From NCBI RefSeq assembly GCF_024343575.1, contig NZ_RJUA01000024.1, forward strand, positions 1-39,007: a DNA stretch of 39,007 bases, given 5' to 3'. How positions within the stretch are numbered: position 1 is the stretch's first letter; each line of letters begins with the position of its first letter. Of the stretch, positions 16,791 through 24,366 are shown in pieces. Source of the DNA: Lacihabitans sp. LS3-19. Lineage in GTDB: Bacteria; Bacteroidota; Bacteroidia; Cytophagales; Spirosomataceae. The notes beneath the pieces are model-generated. The model searched no databases, had not been told where the DNA came from, and worked only from the letters and a program-made list of their open reading frames with translations. The translations under genes and the position numbers were made by a program.

Positions 16791-17636
16791 TCACTTAAAA
16801 ACCTCCACCAGTTTTGCGTATTTTCTAGCTACTGGCACTCCAATATTTTCAATATTCAAATGCAAGAAATAACCTTGGGCATTGCCTGAAACCTTTTCCA
16901 CATGTTTAAGATTCGCAATATATGAACGATGCGTTCGGGCTATTTTTTCATCAGAAATTTGACTTTCTAGTCTAGTTAAACTACTCCTTATCAAAAACTT
17001 ACAAACTTTTTCTTCCTCAACATAATAGATAGTGCAATAATTGTCAGAGGATTCAATATAAAGCAATTGCTTGTTTTTTATTTCCAAAAAATCCTTTCTG
17101 TTTTCAGCTACCAATCTCAAATCTTCATCTTCTTTTTCATCTTTCAATTCGTGGACTTCAACGGGTTTACTATATTTTTTAAGATGATAAATATAATCTG
17201 CCAAAACCCAAAAAACGACTGGAAAAATAGCCATAAGACCTACCCAAAGAAAAGAATTCACAAGAAGTCTAAAACTAAAATTCCAAAAAAGCAACAAATT
17301 GCCATAGATCATATTGCCAATGGCAATCATCAAAAGCAATACAAAAATGCTCAAGATTTCTTTCCATACAAACCAGTTTTTCTCCTCGTAGAATTTAGGA
17401 AAAATAAAAGGAAAAACCTGTCTATGAATAAATGTACTGGCAGAAGTCACCAAAGCAAAACCCACTAATTTCAAGGTTTTGTCTGGGTCAACCCAGTCAG
17501 ATATACCGAAAGGTTCGAAGATCAAGAAAAAGACAAATAGGAATAATCCTTCTGCCAAAGAATGTAAAAGAGAATTTATAAGCGTACGTTCACGCTGAGG
17601 ATAAGGTTGAAATAGTATTTTGAAATAATTTTTCAA
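16791..17636 (-). CDS. Membrane-anchored LytTR family DNA-binding regulator
   Basis: 281 residues. Four membrane segments (about 22-42, 57-80, 91-111 and 125-150) are followed by a charged linker and a LytTR DNA-binding domain (about 183-281: LLYIESSDNYCTIYY, LTRLESQI, RTHRSYIANLKHV, GVPVARKYAKLVE). It is thus a one-component regulator held at the inner membrane, with no receiver domain. The start is TTG 17636, overlapping the rhomboid stop codon as TTGA, which points to translational coupling; no ATG is available before the second membrane half. It is third in the polyprenyl synthetase-rhomboid-LytTR operon. Sensing of membrane state or cleavage by the rhomboid neighbour is an inference from context. 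Confidence 0.88.
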   Translation of the reverse strand: MKNYFKILFQPYPQRERTLINSLLHSLAEGLFLFVFFLIFEPFGISDWVDPDKTLKLVGFALVTSASTFIHRQVFPFIFPKFYEEKNWFVWKEILSIFVLLLMIAIGNMIYGNLLLFWNFSFRLLVNSFLWVGLMAIFPVVFWVLADYIYHLKKYSKPVEVHELKDEKEDEDLRLVAENRKDFLEIKNKQLLYIESSDNYCTIYYVEEEKVCKFLIRSSLTRLESQISDEKIARTHRSYIANLKHVEKVSGNAQGYFLHLNIENIGVPVARKYAKLVEVFK

Positions 17637-18250
17637 AAACTACCCAATATTTGATTGAAAAAACCTTTCAAAGCATCCGGATAAACAGCTACCATAAAAA
17701 CAACTCCCCATAAACCTCCCCAAAGGTGAGCCATGTGGTTTATTTTATCACCTTGTCGTTTGTCCATATAAATTGAATATCCAACATAAATAATCGCAAA
17801 AATATACGCTGGCATAGGTATCGGAATTGGGAACATTATTAATTTGGTAAGTGGAGACAGTATAATGCTCGCAAATACTATAGACGACACTCCACCAGAC
17901 GCTCCCAAAGAATTATAAAAAGATTGATCTCTATATTTGATAACATCAGGAATGTTAGAAAATATTATTCCCAACAAATACAAAATCATGAAATACAAAC
18001 GGGCATTTGCTCCAAACATATAATCGAAATAACTTTCTACAGCTCCTCCAAAAAGGTATAAAGCGTACATATTTAACAACAAATGCATATAATCAGCATG
18101 AACAAATCCGCAAGTAAGCATTCGATAATGCTCTTTCCGATGCACTACGGAATAAGGATTATGGATAAGTTTGCCCACCAAAGAGCTATCTCTAAAGCCC
18201 ATTAAACTGATAGCCACTGTCAGGATGATAATTAAAACACTTAAACTCAT
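17633..18250 (-). CDS. Rhomboid family intramembrane serine protease
   Basis: 205 residues with six hydrophobic helices. The catalytic dyad is S118 in GASGG and H175 in HMAHLWGG. The oxyanion-region motif H56-x3-N60 (HLLLN) is in helix 2, after the L1-loop motif YRMLTCGFVHAD. All residues needed for activity are present. Rhomboids cut transmembrane segments of client proteins inside the bilayer. The gene starts 6 bp after the polyprenyl synthetase and overlaps the membrane-anchored LytTR regulator, so the regulator is an attractive, unproven client. Confidence 0.93.
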   Translation of the reverse strand: MSLSVLIIILTVAISLMGFRDSSLVGKLIHNPYSVVHRKEHYRMLTCGFVHADYMHLLLNMYALYLFGGAVESYFDYMFGANARLYFMILYLLGIIFSNIPDVIKYRDQSFYNSLGASGGVSSIVFASIILSPLTKLIMFPIPIPMPAYIFAIIYVGYSIYMDKRQGDKINHMAHLWGGLWGVVFMVAVYPDALKGFFNQILGSF

Positions 18251-18256
18251 ATATTT

Positions 18257-19231
18257 TTAATATTCTCTTTTTTCTAAATCTTCAATAAATTTCTTCAAAA
18301 CCTGTTTTTTATCATCCGAAACCGACAATCTAGCTAAAGCCTTGTTGGCTTTTTCAAAATACCCATTGGCGAGGACTTCTGCCTCCGCTTTTATTTCATA
18401 CTGGTCAAAAATTGCTCGGATAGCCGACACTTTTTCTTCACTGTCAAACTTCTTTTTCTTCAACCAACCATCTAAGGTTTTGCCTTCTGCTGTTCCTCTG
18501 GTTTTCTCAATAGCGTCTAAAAGCAACCAAGTTTTCTTATTTTCTATAATGTCCCCTCCTACTTGCTTTCCAAATTTCTCTGGGTCAGCATATACATCCA
18601 ATATATCGTCATTTAACTGAAAACCAATACCTAGATTTACACCAATTTCATTCAAAAGTTTCACAGATTCTTCGTCAGCATCTGCCACTATTCCGCCCAA
18701 TTCCATCGCAAAACCCAATAAAACAGAGGTTTTCAAACGAATCATTTCTATGTATTCCTCTTTCTTTACATCAGCTTTAGTGGCAAAAACCATATCGAGT
18801 TGCTGTCCTTCGCATACTTCGGCTGCGGTTTTATTAAACCTCCTTAAAACGTTCTTTAGGTTTCTATCTTCAATATCTACCAAAAGCTCATAAGCAGCCA
18901 CCAACATTACATCTCCAGAAAGAATCGCCGTGTTTGTGTTCCATTTTTCATGCACCGTTTGGCTTCCTCTCCTGAGTGGAGCCTGATCCATAATATCATC
19001 GTGCATGAGTGTGAAATTATGAAAAACCTCAACCGCCATAGCAGGTTTTAAGGCTTTTTGCCAATTGTATAACCACATATTAGCAGCCATCAATGTCAAA
19101 ACTGGTCTTAATCTTTTGCCTCCAAGAGACATTATGTAACTTATCGGTTCATACAATTCTACAGGATGTTCGCCATAAGAATAGTCCGCAAACTCTTTGT
19201 TTAAGGCTTCTAAATAGGATTTAATGGGCAT
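18257..19231 (-). CDS. Polyprenyl synthetase (trans-isoprenyl diphosphate synthase)
   Basis: 324 residues, normal for octaprenyl/geranylgeranyl-type synthases. The first Asp-rich motif is DDIMD (78-82), followed by LRRG; the second is DDILD (208-212) in FQLNDDILDVYAD. The basic GGKRLRP motif that binds isopentenyl diphosphate is at about 37-43. It chains IPP onto an allylic diphosphate to make the side chain of menaquinone or other prenoids; product length cannot be read safely. It is first in an operon with the rhomboid and LytTR genes (6 bp and overlapping junctions). Confidence 0.93.
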   Translation of the reverse strand: MPIKSYLEALNKEFADYSYGEHPVELYEPISYIMSLGGKRLRPVLTLMAANMWLYNWQKALKPAMAVEVFHNFTLMHDDIMDQAPLRRGSQTVHEKWNTNTAILSGDVMLVAAYELLVDIEDRNLKNVLRRFNKTAAEVCEGQQLDMVFATKADVKKEEYIEMIRLKTSVLLGFAMELGGIVADADEESVKLLNEIGVNLGIGFQLNDDILDVYADPEKFGKQVGGDIIENKKTWLLLDAIEKTRGTAEGKTLDGWLKKKKFDSEEKVSAIRAIFDQYEIKAEAEVLANGYFEKANKALARLSVSDDKKQVLKKFIEDLEKREY

Positions 19232-19296
19232 AAAAAATCTTTAAATAAAATAATAATCCAAGGCCAAATTTACGGTTATTTTAGCAGAAAGGTAGA

Positions 19297-20628
19297 TTAA
19301 ATTTTAGAAAGTTTCTGTTGTAATCGGTACAAAGGATAACTTAAAACTAAAAATACTAGAGCAAACACACTGCTTTTAAAATCCTGAAATACCGCTCCAA
19401 TCAAAAACAAAACAGAACAAACCAAAAGAAAATAAGGCACATAAGGAAATCCAGGCACTTTAAAAGGCCTCAACAAATCAGGTTCGGTTTTTCGTAGTTT
19501 TATCAATGAGGCAAATCCTGCTGCATAACTCATCACGAAAAAAAACGTAGCTATATCTGACAAAACAGCACAAATATCTTTTCCTGATAATATCAACAAA
19601 ATAGAACCCAAAGTCGTAATCGGCATAGCCACAGAAGGTGTACCAGCAGCATTTACCTTTTGAACGGCTTTAACAAACAAGCCGTCTCGACTCATCGAAA
19701 ATATCACTCTTGGAGCAAACATCGTCTGGGCATTTAACATTCCAAGAATAGAAAGCATCAAGAAAAAGGTAACAATCTTGGCAGAATTTTGACCAAAAAT
19801 CAATAAAACAGCATCTGCTGCGGCGAGTTTTGAATTGGCCAGCAAGTCCATCGGAATTACATATAGTATGGCGGCGTTGACCAATAAATAAATGATAATT
19901 ACCATCAAAACACCAAGAATCATAGATTTGGGCAAACTTTTGGCCGGATCTGTATTTTCTTCAGAAAAATAAGAAGCCGTATGCCAGCCATCGAAAGTAT
20001 AAAATATAGACTGCAAAGCTGCAATAACTCCAAAAAGTAAGGCTGGCTTTTCAATTTTTTCAGTGGTGTTTTTCAACATTGTATAATCAACGTCTTTGCC
20101 ATACACAAAACATAAAACCACAAAAACTATTAAACCTAGAGCCTTTAAAAAAGACAGGATTTCCTGAGATCGACCGCCCGATTTTGTGCCTGTAAAGTGA
20201 AATGCCGTAAGTACAATCAAAATACTTATGGCTATTATTCTAATGTAATTTTCGAGATTGGGCAAAAGCAAAATAATGTATTCGCTCATGGTATAGGCTC
20301 CAAAACCTAATGCCGAAACGGTGCCCAACCAACTGGTGATGCCTGTAAGAAAACCGAAATAATTGCCAAATGCACGCCTAGCATAAACATACCAAGAGCC
20401 TGCCTGCGGCAAAGAAACCCCCAACTCAATAGCACAAAGCACCCCTAAAAAAGCGTAGATACTTACCCCAAGCCATAAGGCCATAATGATTATCGGATCT
20501 CCGATTTGTGCAGCTATGGCTCCAGGCTTTCTTAAAATACCAGTTCCTATGGTTCCGCCAATAGTAACGGCTATGCCAAAGCCAACGCCAAGGAGTTTTA
20601 ATAATTGATTTGTAGGTTTTTGACTCAT
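19297..20628 (-). CDS. APC-family amino acid permease
   Basis: 443 residues from ATG 20628 (MSQKPTNQLL). Upstream in-frame codons reach 20715, but they lack an N-terminal rationale and run through the leader hairpin, so I reject that longer start. About twelve hydrophobic helices are visible. The substrate-site glycine motif in TM1 is TIGGTIGTGILRKPG, typical of APC/LAT-type transporters, and TM6 carries the FYTFDGWH motif. It would import an amino acid or exchange amino acids. It is divergent from a DeoR regulator across an operator-rich 265-bp region. A 38-codon leader ORF ends in an ATGA overlap with its start codon. Confidence 0.9.
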   Translation of the reverse strand: MSQKPTNQLLKLLGVGFGIAVTIGGTIGTGILRKPGAIAAQIGDPIIIMALWLGVSIYAFLGVLCAIELGVSLPQAGSWYVYARRAFGNYFGFLTGITSWLGTVSALGFGAYTMSEYIILLLPNLENYIRIIAISILIVLTAFHFTGTKSGGRSQEILSFLKALGLIVFVVLCFVYGKDVDYTMLKNTTEKIEKPALLFGVIAALQSIFYTFDGWHTASYFSEENTDPAKSLPKSMILGVLMVIIIYLLVNAAILYVIPMDLLANSKLAAADAVLLIFGQNSAKIVTFFLMLSILGMLNAQTMFAPRVIFSMSRDGLFVKAVQKVNAAGTPSVAMPITTLGSILLILSGKDICAVLSDIATFFFVMSYAAGFASLIKLRKTEPDLLRPFKVPGFPYVPYFLLVCSVLFLIGAVFQDFKSSVFALVFLVLSYPLYRLQQKLSKI

Positions 20629-20741
20629 ATTATAGGATTGAGTCCGCAAAATATAGAAAATCTTGTGATAAAAGATGAAGAAGCTACAATAAAGACATAA
20701 AAAAAACCCCGACATGGCCGGGGCTGTTTTTGATTCATCAT
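20625..20741 (-). CDS. Possible 38-codon leader peptide of the permease
   Basis: The frame starting ATGATG at 20741 reads MMNQKQPRPCRGFFYVFIVA... for 38 codons and stops with a TGA that overlaps the permease ATG (ATGA at 20628-20625). Its codons 7-15 cover the terminator-like hairpin at 20699-20723. This layout is what a translation-coupled attenuator would look like. There is no run of one amino acid to suggest a sensor, and a frame this short can arise by chance, so confidence is low. Confidence 0.3.
   Translation of the reverse strand: MMNQKQPRPCRGFFYVFIVASSSFITRFSIFCGLNPII
20699..20723 (-). terminator. Terminator-like hairpin in the permease leader
   Basis: On the minus strand CCCCG-GCCATGT-CGGGG is followed directly by eight T residues, a good intrinsic terminator. 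No minus-strand gene lies upstream, since the neighbour is divergent. It must therefore end the permease leader itself (attenuation) or a short untranslated RNA of about 50-70 bases. On the plus strand the T-tract (CTGTTTTTG) is weaker. Confidence 0.7.
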
Positions 20742-20770
20742 AGGTTCTATAAAATTTCTTTAAGTTATGT

Positions 20771-20841
20771 TATGCAAATATATGCATAAAAAAATGAACT
20801 ATGCAAATATATGTTGCAAAATTTTGCAAATAATTGCAAAA
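20771..20841. promoter_or_regulatory. Operator array between permease and DeoR regulator
   Basis: TATGCAAATATATG occurs at 20771-20784 and again at 20800-20813. TTGCAAAATTTTGCAA, a perfect 16-bp palindrome, follows at 20814-20829, and TTTTGCAA-ATAA-TTGCAAAA, an inverted repeat, overlaps it at 20822-20841. On the minus strand the two direct repeats supply TTTG (20807-20804) and TATATTTG (20782-20775) with 21 bases between, fitting a -33/-7 promoter for the permease. On the plus strand TAACTTTA (20849-20856) could be the DeoR gene's -7. Binding by the adjacent DeoR protein is an inference. Confidence 0.65.
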
Positions 20842-20893
20842 ATATTCATAACTTTACTTATGTAAACTATTTCAAAAAGACACTGAAAGGAAA

Positions 20894-21640
20894 ATGTTAA
20901 AAGAAGAAAGGCAACAACTGATACTTGACCACTTAAAAACCGCCAAAAAAATTAACCTTGGGCAGCTAAGCACCATGCTTACAGTTTCTTACGATTCTGT
21001 CAGGAGAGATGTAATCGAACTTGAAGATAAAGGTTTGCTAAAAAAAGTCCATGGCGGAGTGGTGTCTAATAGCTATCTAAATATACTTTCTGGCCAAAGA
21101 ACAGGTGTTAAAAAAGGTAGTGACTTGGAAATAGTCATAAAAAAAGCCCTCACTTTTATCAAAAACAACCAAATACTGATTTTAGATGGTGGTACAACTA
21201 ATTTTTTTCTTGCCGAACAAATACCCAAAAACCTTACACTTACAGTAATAACCAATTCTCCCCCACTAGCCATGGCCCTCAACGACCACGAAAACGTAGA
21301 AGTGATACTTTTGGGCGGTAGATACTACAAAAGATACCAGATATCGATGGGACCCGAAGTAAGCAACCAATTGAAACGATTCAATGCCGACATCTACTTT
21401 ATGGGAGTAAATGGCGTAGACAAAACCAAGGGCCTCAGCATCAGAAACTACGAAGAATCTATACTAAAACAACAAATGATGGCCGTAGCCAAACAAACAC
21501 TCTGTTGTGTAGTAGAAGAAAAAATTGGGGTAATAGAAGCCTATCAAATTTGCCCAATCGAGAAAATTGACGCATTAATCACCAATGTAGAGCCTGAAAA
21601 CTACAGCCTGATTGGGTATGATGGGGTGGTGAGGGTGTAG
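20894..21640 (+). CDS. DeoR/GlpR-family transcriptional regulator
   Basis: 248 residues. An N-terminal DeoR HTH (about 5-57, INLGQLSTMLTVSYDSVRRDVIELEDKGLLKKVHGG) precedes a DeoR C-terminal sugar-phosphate-sensing domain (ILDGGTTNFFLAEQIP, VITNSPPLAMAL, VILLGGRYYKRYQISMGPEV, YFMGVNGVD). Family members repress transport and catabolic genes and are released by phosphorylated sugars or related metabolites. It is divergent from the permease with a cluster of TTGCAA palindromes between, so autoregulation and permease control are likely. Pairing with an amino-acid permease instead of a sugar system is unusual for the family. Confidence 0.92.
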   Translation: MLKEERQQLILDHLKTAKKINLGQLSTMLTVSYDSVRRDVIELEDKGLLKKVHGGVVSNSYLNILSGQRTGVKKGSDLEIVIKKALTFIKNNQILILDGGTTNFFLAEQIPKNLTLTVITNSPPLAMALNDHENVEVILLGGRYYKRYQISMGPEVSNQLKRFNADIYFMGVNGVDKTKGLSIRNYEESILKQQMMAVAKQTLCCVVEEKIGVIEAYQICPIEKIDALITNVEPENYSLIGYDGVVRV

Positions 21641-21820
21641 GTTGAAAATTACCATTATAAATAATTGAATTATCTTTATCTTGATAAAATTCATATATTT
21701 CCCGACGAAAAAAAAAGAAAAATCTGCCTTTAGTCTGTATTTTTAATTTAAAGAAAATTAAAGTACCAGTAGACAGTAGGAGTCTTATCCACTAAAGTTT
21801 ATTTAAATTTAAAAAAACAA

Positions 21821-21856
21821 CCCCCACTCCAACAAAATCAGAATGAGGGTTTTTGT
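21821..21856. terminator. Imperfect hairpin between DeoR and TonB receptor genes
   Basis: The arms AAAACAACCCCCACTC (about 21823-21838) and GAATGAGGGTTTTTGTT (21841-21857) pair with two mismatches and have A/T runs on both outer sides. The genes are convergent, so it may terminate both transcripts. Confidence 0.5.
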
Positions 21857-21878
21857 TATCCATAGCTATAAAAAATCT

Positions 21879-24101
21879 TTAAAACCTCAGCCTAACTGCC
21901 GCTAAAAAATTGGTTCCTGCCTGCGGAAAAACAAAGTTTTCAGTGATTTTACCGCCGTACAAGTAGCTATAGGTATAGCCGTTTGACTGATACTTTTTAT
22001 TGAAAATATTATTTACTAAAACACTAAAGTTTAGTTCTTTCATAAACTTCGGTTTTAAAGTATAACTCGTCCGTAGGTCACTCACAAAATAGGCATCCAA
22101 AATCCTAGATTCGTTTGAAGTATTGTCTAAATATTGTTTCCCAACATACTTTGGTAAAAGACTAAACTCTAGCTTTTGCAAAGGTCTATAGGTTAGATTT
22201 CCGCCCATTATGGTATTCGGTGAAAAAGCTATATCCGAATTTTTAAAGGTATTTACTTCATTTGGTGTTTCGTCATAACTAGGTACAGTTTCTACAAAAT
22301 TCGCAATTTTGTTTTGACTAAATGTCGCATTTGCAGCCAAAAATAGTTTTTCGGACAGTTTTCCTGAAACTTGTAATTCTATACCCGCTCTATAACTTTT
22401 TGCAACATTTGTTCGAATGGCATCGCCAACATTATTGATTTTACCTGTCAATACCAACTGGTCTTTATACAACATATAATACACATTGCCTTCCATTTTC
22501 CAATTTCCCAAACTACGTTTTACTCCACCTTCAAAATCATTCAATTTCTCGGCATTCGGTTGTGTAGGTGCATTGTCTACAAAATCTTGCCGACTTGGTT
22601 CTTTTGCTCCTTTTGCATAACTCACATAAGCTGAGGTATTCGCATTTGCTTGATAGGTCAATCCAATTTTTGGATTTAGGAAACTATAACTTTTTTGGTA
22701 ATCCAAATTTTGAAGTGCATCTGCCGTACCTTTCATGCTGAAATGAACACTGCGATATTGCAAATCACCATAAATATCAAGTTTTGTACTTAAGGGATAA
22801 TATAATTTCCCGTAAAAATTCATATCTGTTTTTATGCTATTGTTATCATAATATCGGTAACGAATATTGCTTTCAGAAGCATATTTTGCCCAAATTATCT
22901 CGCCAAAATGCCCTCCTTCATATTTATTTACTCCACCACCCAAATTGCCTTTCAGTTTCCCTCCCCCCTCATAATCTAATGACCAAACGCCACCGTAAAA
23001 ATCATTGTCTAACCATTTTTGACGAATCAAATCGGTACTTTCTATTTCTGTTTCTCCAATCTTTATGTTGGCTAAACCATAAGAAGCAAAACTGGCGTCT
23101 GATTTATATTGTTCATAAAACCCTTTGCCTTTGGTGTAAAAAAGAGTTGGATTAAAACGCCAATTTTCTGACAACTTAAATGAGCTAATCAACTGATAAT
23201 TATCTTGTTTATAGTCATCAACTTCATTTTCATAGGTATAAAAATTAAAAGTTCTACCTGATGCTAACATCTGCTTTTTAAAATCCGCGTCATAATAATT
23301 TCTCTCAACAAAAGCATCTATACCGGCAGCATCATTCTTAGCCAATGCATCAGGAATTCCATTCCAAGACTGGTAAGTTTTCTCATGCCCTGAAAAAGCA
23401 TTAAATCTAATAAATGAGTTTTTATGATAATATCCACCCGATAAAAAGTACGATTTCAAATCTGAGGAAGCTCTATCAACAAAGCCGTCAGAAGTAATTT
23501 TTGAAAGTCGGGCATCAAAAACAAAACGATCATTCAGCAATCCTGTCGATGCTAAAAAATTTGTTTTTAAGGTATTAAAAGAACCTGCTGAGGTATTAAC
23601 TTCACTAAAAGCATCTCTGTTGAGCTGCAAAGTATTGACATTTATACTCGCACCAAAAGCACCTGCACCGTTGGTAGATGTGCCGACGCCGCGTTGTATC
23701 TGGATACTCTGTACGGAAGAGGCAAAGTCTGGCATATTAACCCAATAAACACCCTGCGACTCGGAGTCATTGTACGGAATACCGTTTAAAGTCACGTTGA
23801 TTCTTGTTGGATCTGTTCCTCTTATTCGAATTCCCGTGTAACCCACGCCTGCACCTGCATCAGAACTAACAACCACCGAAGGCATTTGATTGAGCAAAAA
23901 TGGCAGATCTTGACCTAGATTTTGTTTGGTAATTTCGGCTTTCGAAACATTGCTAAAGGCCATACCTGATTTCTCATTGGCTCTTGTAGAACTTACTACA
24001 ACTTCGTTGAGATTGTTGGCATTTGTAGAATCTTGCCCTTGTTGAGCAAAAGAAAAATGAGCAAAAAGCCCTAAAATGAAGAAAATTGATACTTTTTTCA
24101 T
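21879..24101 (-). CDS. TonB-dependent outer-membrane receptor, probable thiamine-compound importer
   Basis: 740 residues. Signal peptide MKKVSIFFILGLFAHFSFAQ; TonB-box-like NEVVVSSTR near residue 31; plug domain about 40-160 (LPFLLNQMPSVVVSSDAGAG, IRIRGTDPTRINVTLNGIPYNDSESQGVYWVNMPD, IQIQRGVGTSTNGAGAFG). The rest is a 22-strand barrel ending in aromatic F (LAAVRLRF). It lacks the N-terminal carboxypeptidase-like domain of SusC proteins and has no SusD partner, as in receptors for small cofactors. A TPP riboswitch sits in its leader, so the ligand is probably thiamine, its phosphate or a precursor. Comparative genomics has predicted TPP-regulated receptors of this kind in Bacteroidota. It is monocistronic in this window. 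Confidence 0.9.
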   Translation of the reverse strand: MKKVSIFFILGLFAHFSFAQQGQDSTNANNLNEVVVSSTRANEKSGMAFSNVSKAEITKQNLGQDLPFLLNQMPSVVVSSDAGAGVGYTGIRIRGTDPTRINVTLNGIPYNDSESQGVYWVNMPDFASSVQSIQIQRGVGTSTNGAGAFGASINVNTLQLNRDAFSEVNTSAGSFNTLKTNFLASTGLLNDRFVFDARLSKITSDGFVDRASSDLKSYFLSGGYYHKNSFIRFNAFSGHEKTYQSWNGIPDALAKNDAAGIDAFVERNYYDADFKKQMLASGRTFNFYTYENEVDDYKQDNYQLISSFKLSENWRFNPTLFYTKGKGFYEQYKSDASFASYGLANIKIGETEIESTDLIRQKWLDNDFYGGVWSLDYEGGGKLKGNLGGGVNKYEGGHFGEIIWAKYASESNIRYRYYDNNSIKTDMNFYGKLYYPLSTKLDIYGDLQYRSVHFSMKGTADALQNLDYQKSYSFLNPKIGLTYQANANTSAYVSYAKGAKEPSRQDFVDNAPTQPNAEKLNDFEGGVKRSLGNWKMEGNVYYMLYKDQLVLTGKINNVGDAIRTNVAKSYRAGIELQVSGKLSEKLFLAANATFSQNKIANFVETVPSYDETPNEVNTFKNSDIAFSPNTIMGGNLTYRPLQKLEFSLLPKYVGKQYLDNTSNESRILDAYFVSDLRTSYTLKPKFMKELNFSVLVNNIFNKKYQSNGYTYSYLYGGKITENFVFPQAGTNFLAAVRLRF

Positions 24102-24202
24102 AACAATTTATATAAATTATTACGAAGCAGATAAAGGAGCAAAACGCTGTCTTCGGGTCTATTGACCTTGTTAAACTTAATTTTACTATTGAAATTTCTG
24201 AG

Positions 24203-24239
24203 AATCTTTGATTTTTAACCGGTATTAAATACAAAGATT
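24203..24239 (-). promoter_or_regulatory. Hairpin in the TPP riboswitch expression platform
   Basis: Just after the aptamer on the minus strand, AATCTTTG and CAAAGATT (arms at 24239-24232 and 24210-24203) form an 8-bp stem around a 21-base loop. No T-tract follows, so it is not a plain terminator. About 100 bases remain before the ATG. It may be part of the switch between ligand states. Confidence 0.45.
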
Positions 24240-24242
24240 TAG

Positions 24243-24326
24243 CTCAAATCCCTTCGTCGGTACTAACCGCATCAGGTTCAATGGGTATGATCTCAGCCCG
24301 CTGTTTTCAGGCACCCCTTTTATGAG
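24243..24326 (-). ncRNA. TPP (THI-box) riboswitch
   Basis: On the minus strand the conserved thiamine pyrophosphate aptamer is evident: GGGGTGCC, then GCGGGCTGAGATCATACCC (CTGAGA core), then GAACCTGATGCGGTTAGTACCG and GAAGGGA. The outer P1 stem can form from CTCATAAA (near 24326) and TTTGAG (near 24243). TPP binding normally lowers expression of the downstream gene, here the TonB-dependent receptor whose ATG is 141 bases beyond the aptamer. Confidence 0.95.
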
Positions 24327-24336
24327 ATTTCGGGTG

Positions 24337-24366
24337 CAAATGTAAAACAAAAGTTTTTAGAATCAA
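24337..24366 (-). promoter_or_regulatory. Promoter of the TPP riboswitch transcript
   Basis: Minus-strand TTG (24366-24364), a 19-base spacer and TACATTTG (24344-24337) fit the Bacteroidota primary promoter (-33 TTG, -7 TAnnTTTG) exactly. Transcription would start just before the aptamer's P1 stem. The -33 box overlaps the end of the preceding gene, so the receptor has its own promoter. Confidence 0.7.

Noticed and set aside
17067-17468. 133-codon plus-strand open frame inside the LytTR gene
   Set aside because: It is antisense to a well-supported membrane-anchored LytTR gene, has low-complexity Lys/Phe composition and shows no recognisable domain.
20626-20715. Longer permease start at 20715
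   Set aside because: The extra 29 residues run through the leader region, and the normal APC N-terminus begins at the ATG at 20628.
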